Assembly (NCBI RefSeq): GCF_000687995.1
Contig: NZ_JIAC01000001.1
Span: 806,001-870,000 of the forward strand
Direction: 5' to 3'
DNA: 64,000 bases
DNA from: Selenomonas ruminantium AC2024
GTDB taxonomy: Bacteria > Bacillota > Negativicutes > Selenomonadales > Selenomonadaceae
How positions within the stretch are numbered: position 1 is the first letter of the stretch; the number at the start of each line of letters is the position of its first letter. Below, piece by piece: positions 35,350-42,679 of the stretch. The position numbers and the translations under genes are program-made. Below the pieces are notes generated by a model. It was not told the DNA's origin. It worked only from the letters and a program-made list of their open reading frames with translations, and did no database searches.

Positions 35350-35530
35350 GCGCCAGCCATTGTGCCCTTTCGCTCAGACCGCTGGCTAAAAGAAAAATTT
35401 TCCATGATATATGGGTAAGCACCTAAACTCACTTCGTTCAGACAAAGGTGCTTACCCATATTTTAGTAGAGGGAAAATTTTTCTTTCTTAACGCCAGCTG
35501 CCAGACGCTGCAGTGCACAATGGCTGGCGC
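35350..35530 (+). repeat. Nested-palindrome element, copy C
   Basis: A 181-bp element with perfect 16-bp outer arms (35350-35365 with 35515-35530). The lower stem is GCTGGC/GCCAGC. The AT-rich arms AAAGAAAAATTTTCC/GGAAAATTTTTCTTT differ from the other copies yet still pair. The inner stem ATATGGGTAAGCACCT pairs with its complement and carries the loop AACTCACTTCGTTCAGACA. It starts 11 bases after rnfB. Confidence 0.85.
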
Positions 35531-35643
35531 TCCGTTGCTTTGTCGGACGTGTTTTGCTCATCACTGTGATTGGCTCACGGTTTTTTGTCCGGGTATTTGC
35601 TATAGTGATGGCAAAGAGATTGGTTTTGAAGGGAGTGTTTTCC

Positions 35644-36516
35644 ATGTCTAAGGTTTTAATCATTGGCTCCGGGCCTGCGGGGGTATCGGCGGCTCTTTAT
35701 GCCCGCCGTGGGGGCACAGAGGTTACGGTGCTTAGCAAGGGGCTGGCGCTTAGCGGTTTACATAAAGCAGAGAAGATTGAAAATTATTATGGGCTGGCGG
35801 AGCCGGTTTCCGGGGCGGAACTTTATGCCCGAGGAATTGAGGGCGCACGGAAAATCGGTGTGGAGTTTGTGGAAGATGAACTGCTTTCGCTGATGTTCAA
35901 TGATTCCTTTACCGGCTTTCAGGTGACGGGGAAGGAGCAGGCGTTTGAGGCGGATGCGGTGATTGTAGCCACAGGCGCTTCCCGTCAGTCACTCAATGTG
36001 CCGGGCGTGAAAGAATTTGCAGGTAAGGGCGTGAGCTACTGCGCCACCTGTGATGCGTTCTTTTATCGGGGCAAGACCGTGGCCGTGGTTGGTGCAGGCG
36101 TTTATGCCCTGCATGAAGCCCAGGCCCTGCTGCCGCATGCGGCGCAGGTTTTTATGCTGATCGATGGTGCAGAGTTGTCAGCGGAAGTGCCGCCGGAAAT
36201 CAAAGTGCGGAACGAAAAAATCGCCGCCATAGAAGGCGGCGAGCGGGTTGAGAAAATTGTCTTTGCCGATGGCAAAGAGTTAAAGCTGGATGGCGTATTT
36301 ATGGCTTTAGGCACGGCCGGCAGTACTGCCATTGCCAAAAAAATCGGTGCCCAGCTTGACGGCAACAACATCAAAATAGATGCCCATGGCGCTACAAATG
36401 TACCGGGGCTCTTTGCGGCAGGCGATTGTACCGGCGGACTGCTGCAGATTGCCAAGGCGGTGTATCAGGGGGCTGAGGCGGGGCTGGCGGCAGTAAAATA
36501 TCTGCGGACTAAATAG
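35644..36516 (+). CDS. Thioredoxin reductase-like flavoprotein
   Basis: A 290-residue FAD/NAD(P)-dependent disulfide reductase relative. It has the FAD motif IGSGPAGVSAALYARRGG, the redox pair CATCDAFF (about residue 132), a second dinucleotide motif (VAVVGAGVYALHEAQ) and the C-terminal FAD motif GLFAAGDCTGG. It is somewhat shorter than TrxB (~310), and the second GxGxxA/G motif is altered, so its partner may be a ferredoxin or another protein rather than NADPH-thioredoxin. AAGGGAG fits ATG 35644. Its end overlaps the converging thiD by eight bases. Confidence 0.83.
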   Translation: MSKVLIIGSGPAGVSAALYARRGGTEVTVLSKGLALSGLHKAEKIENYYGLAEPVSGAELYARGIEGARKIGVEFVEDELLSLMFNDSFTGFQVTGKEQAFEADAVIVATGASRQSLNVPGVKEFAGKGVSYCATCDAFFYRGKTVAVVGAGVYALHEAQALLPHAAQVFMLIDGAELSAEVPPEIKVRNEKIAAIEGGERVEKIVFADGKELKLDGVFMALGTAGSTAIAKKIGAQLDGNNIKIDAHGATNVPGLFAAGDCTGGLLQIAKAVYQGAEAGLAAVKYLRTK

Positions 36517-37306
36517 CCCAGCCGTGGTGCAGTGGCCCTGCGCCATGGCCAAGGTTGAGGCCGGCCTGCAGGGCGCCCGTGATATAGGCTTTGGCGTTCT
36601 TTACGGCAGTAGTTAAGTCTTGCCCTTTTGCCAGATTGCTGGCAATGGCAGAGGACAGAGTACAGCCGGTGCCGTGGGTGTTGGGATTGGCGATATGTTC
36701 GCCTTTCAGCCAAAGAGGACCGTCTGCGGTATAGAGCAGGTCGTCCGCATCCAAGTGGCGGTGGCCGCCTTTGCAGAGCACATTGCAGCCGTAAGTTTCG
36801 TAAAGTTTTTTGGCGGCGAGTATCATATCTTCATGGCTCTTGATTTCCATAGCGGCCAAAACCTCAGCTTCCATAAGATTGGGGGTAATGACTGTGGCCA
36901 GTGACAGAAGTTCTTTCTGTAGGGCGGATATGGCATCTTCATTCAGTAGCCTGGCCCCGCTGGTGGCTACCATTACGGGGTCAACCACGATGTTTTTCGC
37001 GTGATACTGGTTGAGCTTGGCGGTGATAACTTCAAGCAGTTCGCGGTCAAAGACCATGCCCGTCTTGACGGCATTCGGGAAAATATCGGTAAAAACGCTG
37101 TCTAATTGTGCGGCCAGCATTTCCGGAGCAGTTCGAACAACTGCTGTGACGCCTGTGGTATTTTGCGCAGTCAGGGCGGTGATGGCGCTCATGCCGTAGA
37201 CACCATTGGCCAGCATGGTCTTGAGGTCAGCCTGAATGCCTGCGCCGCCGCTGGAGTCGCTGCCAGCAATGGTCAGTACGGTTTTGAGTTCGCATTTTTT
37301 TACCAT
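36509..37306 (-). CDS. thiD: Hydroxymethylpyrimidine/phosphomethylpyrimidine kinase
   Basis: A 265-residue ribokinase-family enzyme that phosphorylates HMP and HMP-P in thiamine synthesis. Motifs: TIAGSDSSGGAGIQADLKT at the N terminus, VVDPVMVATSGARLL, and the anion-hole/catalytic NTHGTGCTLSSAIA. AAGGAG lies inside the thiE end region, just before the ATG. It is the last gene of thiMED. Confidence 0.95.
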   Translation of the reverse strand: MVKKCELKTVLTIAGSDSSGGAGIQADLKTMLANGVYGMSAITALTAQNTTGVTAVVRTAPEMLAAQLDSVFTDIFPNAVKTGMVFDRELLEVITAKLNQYHAKNIVVDPVMVATSGARLLNEDAISALQKELLSLATVITPNLMEAEVLAAMEIKSHEDMILAAKKLYETYGCNVLCKGGHRHLDADDLLYTADGPLWLKGEHIANPNTHGTGCTLSSAIASNLAKGQDLTTAVKNAKAYITGALQAGLNLGHGAGPLHHGWAI

Positions 37307-37308
37307 GA

Positions 37309-37953
37309 TTAAAACTCCTTTGCCATAAGCTGTCGCAGATTCGCGGCGGCTTTTTTGATGTCTTTTTGGGCAAAGATGGCTGACACCACAGCGGCACCAG
37401 AAATGCCCGTGTCGGATAGTTTAACGATATTATCTGCGTTAATGCCGCCGATGGCCACTACGGGAATATCAACAGCGGCTGTAATGGCTTTCAGTGTATC
37501 AAGGGGAACTTCGACGGCATCTGTTTTTGTGCCGGTGGGAAACACCGCACCCACGCCTAAATAATCGGCGCCATCCCGGCAGGCGGCGATGGCTTGCTCG
37601 ACAGTCTGTGCCGATACGCCGAGAATTTTATCCGGGCCCAAAAGTTTACGGGCCTTGGCGGCGGGCATATCGTTCTGCCCGATATGGAGACCATCGGCAT
37701 CACAGGCCAGCGCAATGTCCAGATTATCATCCACGATAAAGGGAACATGATAGCTTTGGCAGAGTGATTTTATTTCCTTGGCAGTGCGCAAAAATTCATC
37801 AAAGGGCAGATGCTTTTCCCGCAGCTGCACGCAGGTTACGCCGCCTGCCAAGGCTTTTTCGACTGCTTCGGCAAGGGCTGAGCCATTCAGCCAGCGGCTG
37901 TCGGTGACGGCATAGAGCTGCAAATCGGTGGCGGCAATATTAGCGGATTTCAT
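37309..37953 (-). CDS. thiE: Thiamine-phosphate synthase
   Basis: A 214-residue TIM-barrel enzyme joining HMP-PP and thiazole phosphate. Motifs: VQLREKHLPFDEF, VDDNLDIALACDADGLHIGQNDMP, YLGVGAVFPTGTKTDA and VAIGGINADN. It overlaps the thiM end by 14 bases, indicating co-translation. Confidence 0.95.
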   Translation of the reverse strand: MKSANIAATDLQLYAVTDSRWLNGSALAEAVEKALAGGVTCVQLREKHLPFDEFLRTAKEIKSLCQSYHVPFIVDDNLDIALACDADGLHIGQNDMPAAKARKLLGPDKILGVSAQTVEQAIAACRDGADYLGVGAVFPTGTKTDAVEVPLDTLKAITAAVDIPVVAIGGINADNIVKLSDTGISGAAVVSAIFAQKDIKKAAANLRQLMAKEF

Positions 37954-38758
37954 ATTTTGCCCCCTTTGTCAGTTCCTCAGCCGTCAGATGACAGATGGCG
38001 TCGATAATGCGGTTGCGGTAGGTGGCATTGCCTTCGTGAGGAAGAAGGTGCTTATGGGCAATCTCGCCGGCAAGTCCCATAGCCATTACGGCAACTGCGG
38101 CGGCTTCTAAAGGTTTTGTGGCATTTGCGGCAATGCAGGCGGTAACGAGCGCCGAGCACTGGCAGCCGGTGCCTGTGATGCGGCTCATTTCCGGATGGCC
38201 GTTGCGGATAATATAGCATTGTTTGGTGTCAGCGACCAAATCAATGGCACCGGTAATGGCCACAATGGTGTTTAACTTTTGGGCGGCCTGCTTGGCAAAT
38301 TCGCAGGAATGGTCAAGGTTTTCTTCGGTTACGCAGTCCACAGCGGCGGCATCTACGCCCTTAGTGTTACCTGTGCCATGAATCAGCGTCTTGATTTCCG
38401 AGATATTGCCCCGCACGCAGATGATGCTGTCCGTCTGTAAGATATCGAGAGCAGTCTGCGTCCGCAGTTTGGTGGCACCGGCTCCCACCGGGTCGAGGAC
38501 AACCGGATGGTTTAATTCTTTTGCTTTGCGGGCGGCGCGCAGCATGGCCGGGATGGTGCGTTGGTTGAGCGTGCCGATATTCAGGCAGAGCCCTGCGGCC
38601 AGCTGCGTGATTTCAGCCGCTTCGGCTGCATCATCTGCCATAACGGGGCTGGCTCCGCAGGCCAGCGTGATATTGGCCACATCATTTACCGTCACATAGT
38701 TGGTAATGTGGTGAATCAGCGGCGTGTTCTTGCGAATGTTTTCCCAGATGTTAAACAA
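37940..38758 (-). CDS. thiM: Hydroxyethylthiazole kinase
   Basis: A 272-residue enzyme that salvages the thiazole moiety of thiamine. Motifs: PLIHHITNYVTVNDVAN, the substrate segment DPVGAGAT, and ITGTGCQCSALVTA, where the usual catalytic cysteine is present. AAGGAGG is seven bases before a TTG at 38758, and no ATG or GTG fits, so it probably uses a TTG start. It is the first gene after a TPP riboswitch on the minus strand. Confidence 0.93.
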   Translation of the reverse strand: MFNIWENIRKNTPLIHHITNYVTVNDVANITLACGASPVMADDAAEAAEITQLAAGLCLNIGTLNQRTIPAMLRAARKAKELNHPVVLDPVGAGATKLRTQTALDILQTDSIICVRGNISEIKTLIHGTGNTKGVDAAAVDCVTEENLDHSCEFAKQAAQKLNTIVAITGAIDLVADTKQCYIIRNGHPEMSRITGTGCQCSALVTACIAANATKPLEAAAVAVMAMGLAGEIAHKHLLPHEGNATYRNRIIDAICHLTAEELTKGAKYEIR

Positions 38759-38791
38759 ATCAATTCCTCCTTCAAGTGGAGGGAAAAGGGC

Positions 38792-38824
38792 AAACGAAAA
38801 GGACTATCCAATTTTGGATAGTCC
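38792..38824 (-). terminator. Expression-platform terminator of the thiM riboswitch
   Basis: A 24-base perfect palindrome (38801-38824, half GGACTATCCAAT-like) is followed on the minus strand by TTTTCGTTT. It sits between the aptamer and thiM, so ligand-induced termination is the likely mechanism. Confidence 0.75.
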
Positions 38825-38837
38825 CGAATGACGTTAT

Positions 38838-38922
38838 TCCTACTTCCCTACGTTGGCATTATCCAAATCAGGTGCGGTCGAAGTGCATAACTTCCTCTCA
38901 GCCCGTCTGCGAGCTCCCGTGT
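38838..38922 (-). promoter_or_regulatory. TPP riboswitch (thi box) upstream of thiMED
   Basis: Read on the minus strand it has all the conserved THI-element parts: ACGGGAGC, GGGCTGAGAGGAAG, GCACTTCGACCGCACCTGA, TTTGGATAATGCCAACGTAG. Binding of thiamine pyrophosphate should favour the terminator at 38792-38824 and shut off thiMED. It differs from the copy at 56366 by only two bases in the aptamer. Confidence 0.95.
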
Positions 38923-39020
38923 ATGTGATTGTTATCTTTTACTTTAGCTGTTACGTGCTGGTTTGTCAATGGGCTTATCTTTTTGGGGGGGAATTGCGTT
39001 CGCAGTTAGAACTCTGCTGC

Positions 39021-39049
39021 TTGTTGTGGCGGTATTTTGCTGTTACAAT
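39021..39049 (+). promoter_or_regulatory. Promoter of the LacI-family gene
   Basis: TTGTTG (39021-39026), 17 bases and TACAAT (39044-39049), 34 bases before the ATG at 39084. Confidence 0.6.
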
Positions 39050-39083
39050 AATTAGCAGAAAGATATTGTCAGCAGGAGGAGCA

Positions 39084-40058
39084 ATGGTCAGGATTAAGGA
39101 TGTAGCCAGGGAAGCTGGCGTGGCACCGAGTACGGTGTCGCTTGTGATGAATAAAAAAGGCTATGTATCAGAGGAAACCCGCCGTAAGGTGGAAGCGGCC
39201 ATGAAAAAATTGCACTATGTGCCCAGTGGCGTGGCACGTAGTCTATCATTGAACCGGACCAATACCATCGGGGTTATTATGCCTTCGGCAGCTCATCCCT
39301 TTTTTGGTGAGCTCATTGGTGAACTGGAAACGGCGTTGTATAATGCCGGGTATAAGATGGTGCTTTGTTGCACGCATGCCAAAGATAATGCTGAACGTCA
39401 TTTTGTAGAAATGTTGAAACGGCGCAATATGGATGGGATTATCATGGGGGCGCATTCTCTGGATGAAGGGCTTTATGACAATCTTGAGCGGCCGGTGGTA
39501 GCTTTTGACCGTTACTTGAATGACTGTATCCCCATTGTGCACTGTGACCATTGTCAGGGCGGAAAACTAGCGGCGGAGACTTTTTTGCGGCACAGCTGCC
39601 GGCACGTAGTGGAAATTGTGGGCAGCAGCATTATGAAAACACCCGCGGATGACTATCATCGGGTAGCAGCGGAAATTCTGACCAGTCAGGGTGTGAAGGT
39701 TGACCGGATTGAAAGACCGTGGAATGAACCGTCCTATGCAAGTTTTATGCAGATAGCCCGGCAGCTGTTTGCTGACTACCCGGATGCTGATGGAATTCTG
39801 GGGGCAGACCTTTCCGTATCGGCCTGTCTTTATGTGGCGCAGGAGAGAGGACTGCGGGTGCCGGAGGATGTAAAACTGCTGGCCTATGATGGTACGCTGA
39901 TTACACAGATGGGAACGCAGCCCCTTACGGCTATTCGGCAGCCGATAAAGGAACTGGCAGAACTGACCGTATGTAAGCTCATTGCCATGATTAAAGGCGA
40001 ACAGGATTCACAGCCGTGGATGATTGCCCCCACGTTTCAGCCAGGGGCTACTTGTTGA
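39084..40058 (+). CDS. LacI-family transcriptional regulator
   Basis: A 324-residue repressor-type protein: an N-terminal LacI HTH and hinge (IKDVAREAGVAPSTVSLVMN; LHYVPSGVARSLS) and a periplasmic-binding-protein-like sensor domain (~60-320, with TIGVIMPSAAHPFFGELI). AGGAGG precedes ATG 39084. Only 25 bases separate its stop codon from a strong promoter carrying a perfect LacI-type palindrome at 40115-40138, which I take as its target. No sugar gene is adjacent, so the effector is unknown. A DcuC-type carrier lies beyond on the other strand. Confidence 0.9.
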   Translation: MVRIKDVAREAGVAPSTVSLVMNKKGYVSEETRRKVEAAMKKLHYVPSGVARSLSLNRTNTIGVIMPSAAHPFFGELIGELETALYNAGYKMVLCCTHAKDNAERHFVEMLKRRNMDGIIMGAHSLDEGLYDNLERPVVAFDRYLNDCIPIVHCDHCQGGKLAAETFLRHSCRHVVEIVGSSIMKTPADDYHRVAAEILTSQGVKVDRIERPWNEPSYASFMQIARQLFADYPDADGILGADLSVSACLYVAQERGLRVPEDVKLLAYDGTLITQMGTQPLTAIRQPIKELAELTVCKLIAMIKGEQDSQPWMIAPTFQPGATC

Positions 40059-40083
40059 AGCCGCTGGCTAAAGGCAAAAATTC

Positions 40084-40111
40084 TTGACAAACAGACAGGT
40101 GATGTTATAAT
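40084..40111 (+). promoter_or_regulatory. Near-consensus promoter reading into a gene-free stretch
   Basis: A perfect TTGACA (40084-40089), 16 bases and a perfect TATAAT (40106-40111). The next 260 bases contain no ATG-started reading frame on this strand and end at a terminator. The expected start is near 40118, inside the operator. Confidence 0.75.
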
Positions 40112-40114
40112 AAT

Positions 40115-40138
40115 GTTTATCGAACCGGTTCGATAAAC
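40115..40138 (+). promoter_or_regulatory. LacI-type operator
   Basis: A perfect 24-base palindrome (half-site GTTTATCGAACC followed by its inverse, centre CCGG). It covers the predicted transcription start, so binding would block initiation. The central CG and flanks are typical of LacI-family sites, and the LacI gene ends 56 bases upstream. Confidence 0.8.
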
Positions 40139-40374
40139 TAGAACTGGTTTTTCTCGGCAGCTTCACCCTTTACAGGTCAGGAGCTTTAATCCCCTTTGAA
40201 ATAAGTGCTGATTGTAAATAGTTTTAGTGACAACCGGTTATCCCCATTCCGGATACAGCTTCCCCAGCTGAAAAATAAAACATCTAAATCTATTACTTGA
40301 CAACAAGAAGAACTTTATTTCAACGCAAAACAGGCTGGCTATAAGTACTCGCTTATAGTCAGCCTGCTTTTTTT
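40118..40374 (+). ncRNA. Candidate LacI-controlled small RNA with CCCC loops (copy 1)
   Basis: About 257 bases lie between a near-consensus promoter/operator and an intrinsic terminator, with no plausible start codon. A hairpin CAGCT-TCCCC-AGCTG (40256-40270) exposes UCCCC. A second CCCC (40242-40245) sits in a loop between CCGG (40234-40237) and CCGG (40249-40252). A third CCCC (40191-40194) appears unpaired. Such C-rich loops in known Firmicutes small RNAs pair with Shine-Dalgarno sequences, so translational control of catabolic genes is plausible. The only frame worth noting is a GTG-started stretch from about 40205 without a well-placed ribosome-binding site. Confidence 0.6.
40331..40374. 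terminator. Terminator of the candidate small RNA
   Basis: The 15-bp stem CAGGCTGGCTATAAG/CTTATAGTCAGCCTG has one G-T pair and is followed by CTTTTTTT on the plus strand. On the minus strand it follows the DcuC-type stop codon and ends in TTTTG. Confidence 0.85.
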
Positions 40375-40378
40375 ATGT

Positions 40379-41764
40379 TTAGAAGAACAATATCAGCGTC
40401 ACCGCGATATTCACTACCGTAGCCACGGCTACCGGGATAAAGGTGCGCTTAGCCAAATCCATGGGGGAGAGGCCTGCGGCACCGGCCACGACAATCATGA
40501 CGGCGGCGATTGGGGAGAGGGAACGTGCCAGGTTGGACACGAAGTTCATGGGCAGTACTAAGAGCACCGGAGCAATGCCAGAGAGTGCGGCAACTTTCGG
40601 TGCCAAAGGTACGAAGGCAAAGAAGGTTGCGTTGCCGCTGCCGGTGATGAGGGTGGCGGCGATGATGATGCTGACGAAGACGAACATCATGCCGATACCG
40701 CCGAGGCCAGCGTTCTGGGCACTTTCAATCAAGGTGTCGATAGCGCCCAAAGAGATAAGGCCCTTGGAGAAGGTTTCGGCAGCTACGACGAGGGTAACAA
40801 CGGTGGCCATCTGCAGGCCCATGCCGTTCCAGAAAGAGCCGATGTCCTTGCAGGCTTTGAGGCCATCACGGTGGCGGATAAACTCAATGAGCATGGTCAG
40901 GAAGATGCTGACCAGCGTAGCCAGGCTGATGTCCATCTTGATGCCCGTGTTTTCGTTGAGGCCGAAGAACAGCACCAGGAGCAGGGGCAGGGTGGGCAGC
41001 AACGCGTAGAAGGCAGGCACATCCGGCGTTTCCTGGGCTTTAGCCTGTTCGGCGGTCACAGCGGCAGATACATCCTTGCCGGCCATTTCATCCGGGTTCT
41101 TGGCATCCAGATAGCGCTGGACGAAGAAGTGGGCAACGGCCAGTGCGCCTACGGTGCAGAGACCGACGGGCACCTGATACTGCATAAAGTAGGGCACAAT
41201 CTCCATGCCGATGAGTTCTGCGGCAAAGATGTTGTCAGCCCCGGCCGGGCCCCAGCCCGGAGCGGAAGTGGTGGCGATGACGGCGCAGGCGGCAATCCGG
41301 CTGACACCCAGGCGCACCAGCACCGGATACATGGTCACCATGAGCAAGAGGCCGAAGCCGGAAGCGGAACTGATGAACATGGCCAGGAAGTTGCCCAGCA
41401 CGGAAGTCAGAGCCAGCACCATATAGGGATGGCCCAGTTTTTTCAAGGGCTTGATGGCGATGCGTACGAGGGACGTGCTGGCGCCAATGCAGTCCATATA
41501 CTTGGAGAAACCGCCAATCAGCATAATAATCATACCGAGCTTAGCGGCACGGCTGCTGAAGGCCAGGCTGATGGACTGGATGATATCCAGCCAGGGGGAA
41601 CCAGTTGTCTGCTTGGCCGGGAGAATTTCGCCCAGACCAAAGACCAGGGTCAGCACCATCATAACGATGCCGGCGGTAAAGAGTACAGGCTGCGCCGGGT
41701 ACTTTTTGAGTACGAAGCGGGCAACCCAGGCCACCACGACGATGGCGATGAGAAGACCTAACAT
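40379..41764 (-). CDS. dcuC: DcuC-family anaerobic C4-dicarboxylate carrier
   Basis: A 461-residue membrane protein with about 12 segments, matching DcuC-type carriers that exchange or export succinate, fumarate and related acids in anaerobes. Recognisable stretches: MIIMLIGGFSKYMDCIGAS, ISSASGFGLLLMVTMYPVL, ATTSAPGWGPAGADN and LITGSGNATFFAFVPLAP. GGAGG fits the start at 41764; a longer frame beginning 11 codons upstream is less likely. Succinate handling fits a propionate- or succinate-producing anaerobe. An inverted repeat lies in its leader (41784-41821). Confidence 0.87.
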   Translation of the reverse strand: MLGLLIAIVVVAWVARFVLKKYPAQPVLFTAGIVMMVLTLVFGLGEILPAKQTTGSPWLDIIQSISLAFSSRAAKLGMIIMLIGGFSKYMDCIGASTSLVRIAIKPLKKLGHPYMVLALTSVLGNFLAMFISSASGFGLLLMVTMYPVLVRLGVSRIAACAVIATTSAPGWGPAGADNIFAAELIGMEIVPYFMQYQVPVGLCTVGALAVAHFFVQRYLDAKNPDEMAGKDVSAAVTAEQAKAQETPDVPAFYALLPTLPLLLVLFFGLNENTGIKMDISLATLVSIFLTMLIEFIRHRDGLKACKDIGSFWNGMGLQMATVVTLVVAAETFSKGLISLGAIDTLIESAQNAGLGGIGMMFVFVSIIIAATLITGSGNATFFAFVPLAPKVAALSGIAPVLLVLPMNFVSNLARSLSPIAAVMIVVAGAAGLSPMDLAKRTFIPVAVATVVNIAVTLILFF

Positions 41765-41783
41765 AATGATACCTCCAAAGTTA

Positions 41784-41821
41784 GCAACATTACACATAGT
41801 GATGTTTTCTGTGTACGTTGC
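41784..41821 (-). promoter_or_regulatory. Inverted repeat in the dcuC leader
   Basis: GCAAC plus TACACA (41784-41796) pair with TGTGTA plus GTTGC (41810-41821) around a 13-base loop, 20 bases upstream of the dcuC start. It could be an operator or an RNA hairpin. A TACAAT -10 box lies just upstream on the minus strand. Confidence 0.35.
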
Positions 41822-41944
41822 TCGTGCAATATTGTATTACCAAAACTTATCATAAGATAATAATTAATAATACATAATTATCATACAATATCTTTTATCC
41901 TGCCGCAAGAGGGATTTTTGCCGATGTAGGTTTGTACAAAAATG

Positions 41945-41957
41945 TGAATCGAATTCA
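41945..41957. promoter_or_regulatory. Small palindrome upstream of the TetR promoter
   Basis: TGAAT-CGA-ATTCA lies eight bases before the -35 box of the TetR-type gene. It may be the regulator's own site. Confidence 0.3.
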
Positions 41958-41965
41958 TTTTTTCC

Positions 41966-41994
41966 TTCACAGAGGCTGACTTTTCCGATATAAT
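41966..41994 (+). promoter_or_regulatory. Promoter of the TetR-ahbC-ahbD operon
   Basis: TTCACA (41966-41971), 17 bases and TATAAT (41989-41994), 41 bases before the ATG. Confidence 0.6.
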
Positions 41995-42035
41995 AGAAAA
42001 CAGAATGAAATGTACAGAAACGGGGCGATGCAATT

Positions 42036-42647
42036 ATGGAAGAGAAAATGGGCCGCCGGGAGCGCAAAAAACTCCTGTCACGGCAGGCGATACTGGACGC
42101 AGCTGTGGTGGTGTTCAGCAAGAAGGGCTTTCGTGAAGCATCCATTGCGGACATTATGAATGGTGCGGACCTGGGCACAGGCACCTTTTACAATTACTTC
42201 CAATCCAAGGAGGAGCTCCTGGTACATCTCCTTGGACGGTTGGTCGCAGAGGTCAACGCCGCCATCAAGGATTTGCGGAATGAGGGGCGCCCTGCATGCG
42301 AGCAGCTTTCGGTGGCCTGCACCTTAACTGCTAAATTTCTGGATGAAAATCGCTATGTTTTGCCCTTGTTCTTGGCGGCGGCAGACCATTCGGGCCTGCC
42401 GGAGGATGCGGAGGAGCGCAAGTCCGTGCCTACCCCGGGCTTTAAGCCACTGTTCGAGCGCATCCTGAAGGAAGGACAGGAAAATGGCGAGGTGCGCAAG
42501 GATGTGCCTGCCGAGCTGATTACGGAGATGTTTCACTCTATCTATCAGGCCACGGCCTTCAGTAAACTGGACATTTCCTTTCAGGAAAATGTGGCGATGA
42601 AAATGCGGCTGCTGCTGGATGGGATTAAGGTGCAGACGGCTGAATAA
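42036..42647 (+). CDS. TetR-family transcriptional regulator
   Basis: A 203-residue regulator. The N-terminal HTH is clear (AILDAAVVVFSKKGFREAS, IADIMNGADLGTGTFYNYF, SKEELL). The C-terminal ligand domain is unassigned. It lies 32 bases before ahbC and shares its promoter, so it probably controls the haem-synthesis genes and itself. Possible ligands are haem or a siroheme-derived intermediate (inference). Confidence 0.87.
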   Translation: MEEKMGRRERKKLLSRQAILDAAVVVFSKKGFREASIADIMNGADLGTGTFYNYFQSKEELLVHLLGRLVAEVNAAIKDLRNEGRPACEQLSVACTLTAKFLDENRYVLPLFLAAADHSGLPEDAEERKSVPTPGFKPLFERILKEGQENGEVRKDVPAELITEMFHSIYQATAFSKLDISFQENVAMKMRLLLDGIKVQTAE

Positions 42648-42679
42648 TTTGTGTATTGTGTTTTAGGAGAAGGAATCAG

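Noticed and set aside
40205-40300. GTG-started frame of about 31 codons inside the LacI-controlled transcript
   Set aside because: The nearest AGGAG is about 19 bases away and the peptide has no recognisable feature, so I treat the transcript as non-coding.
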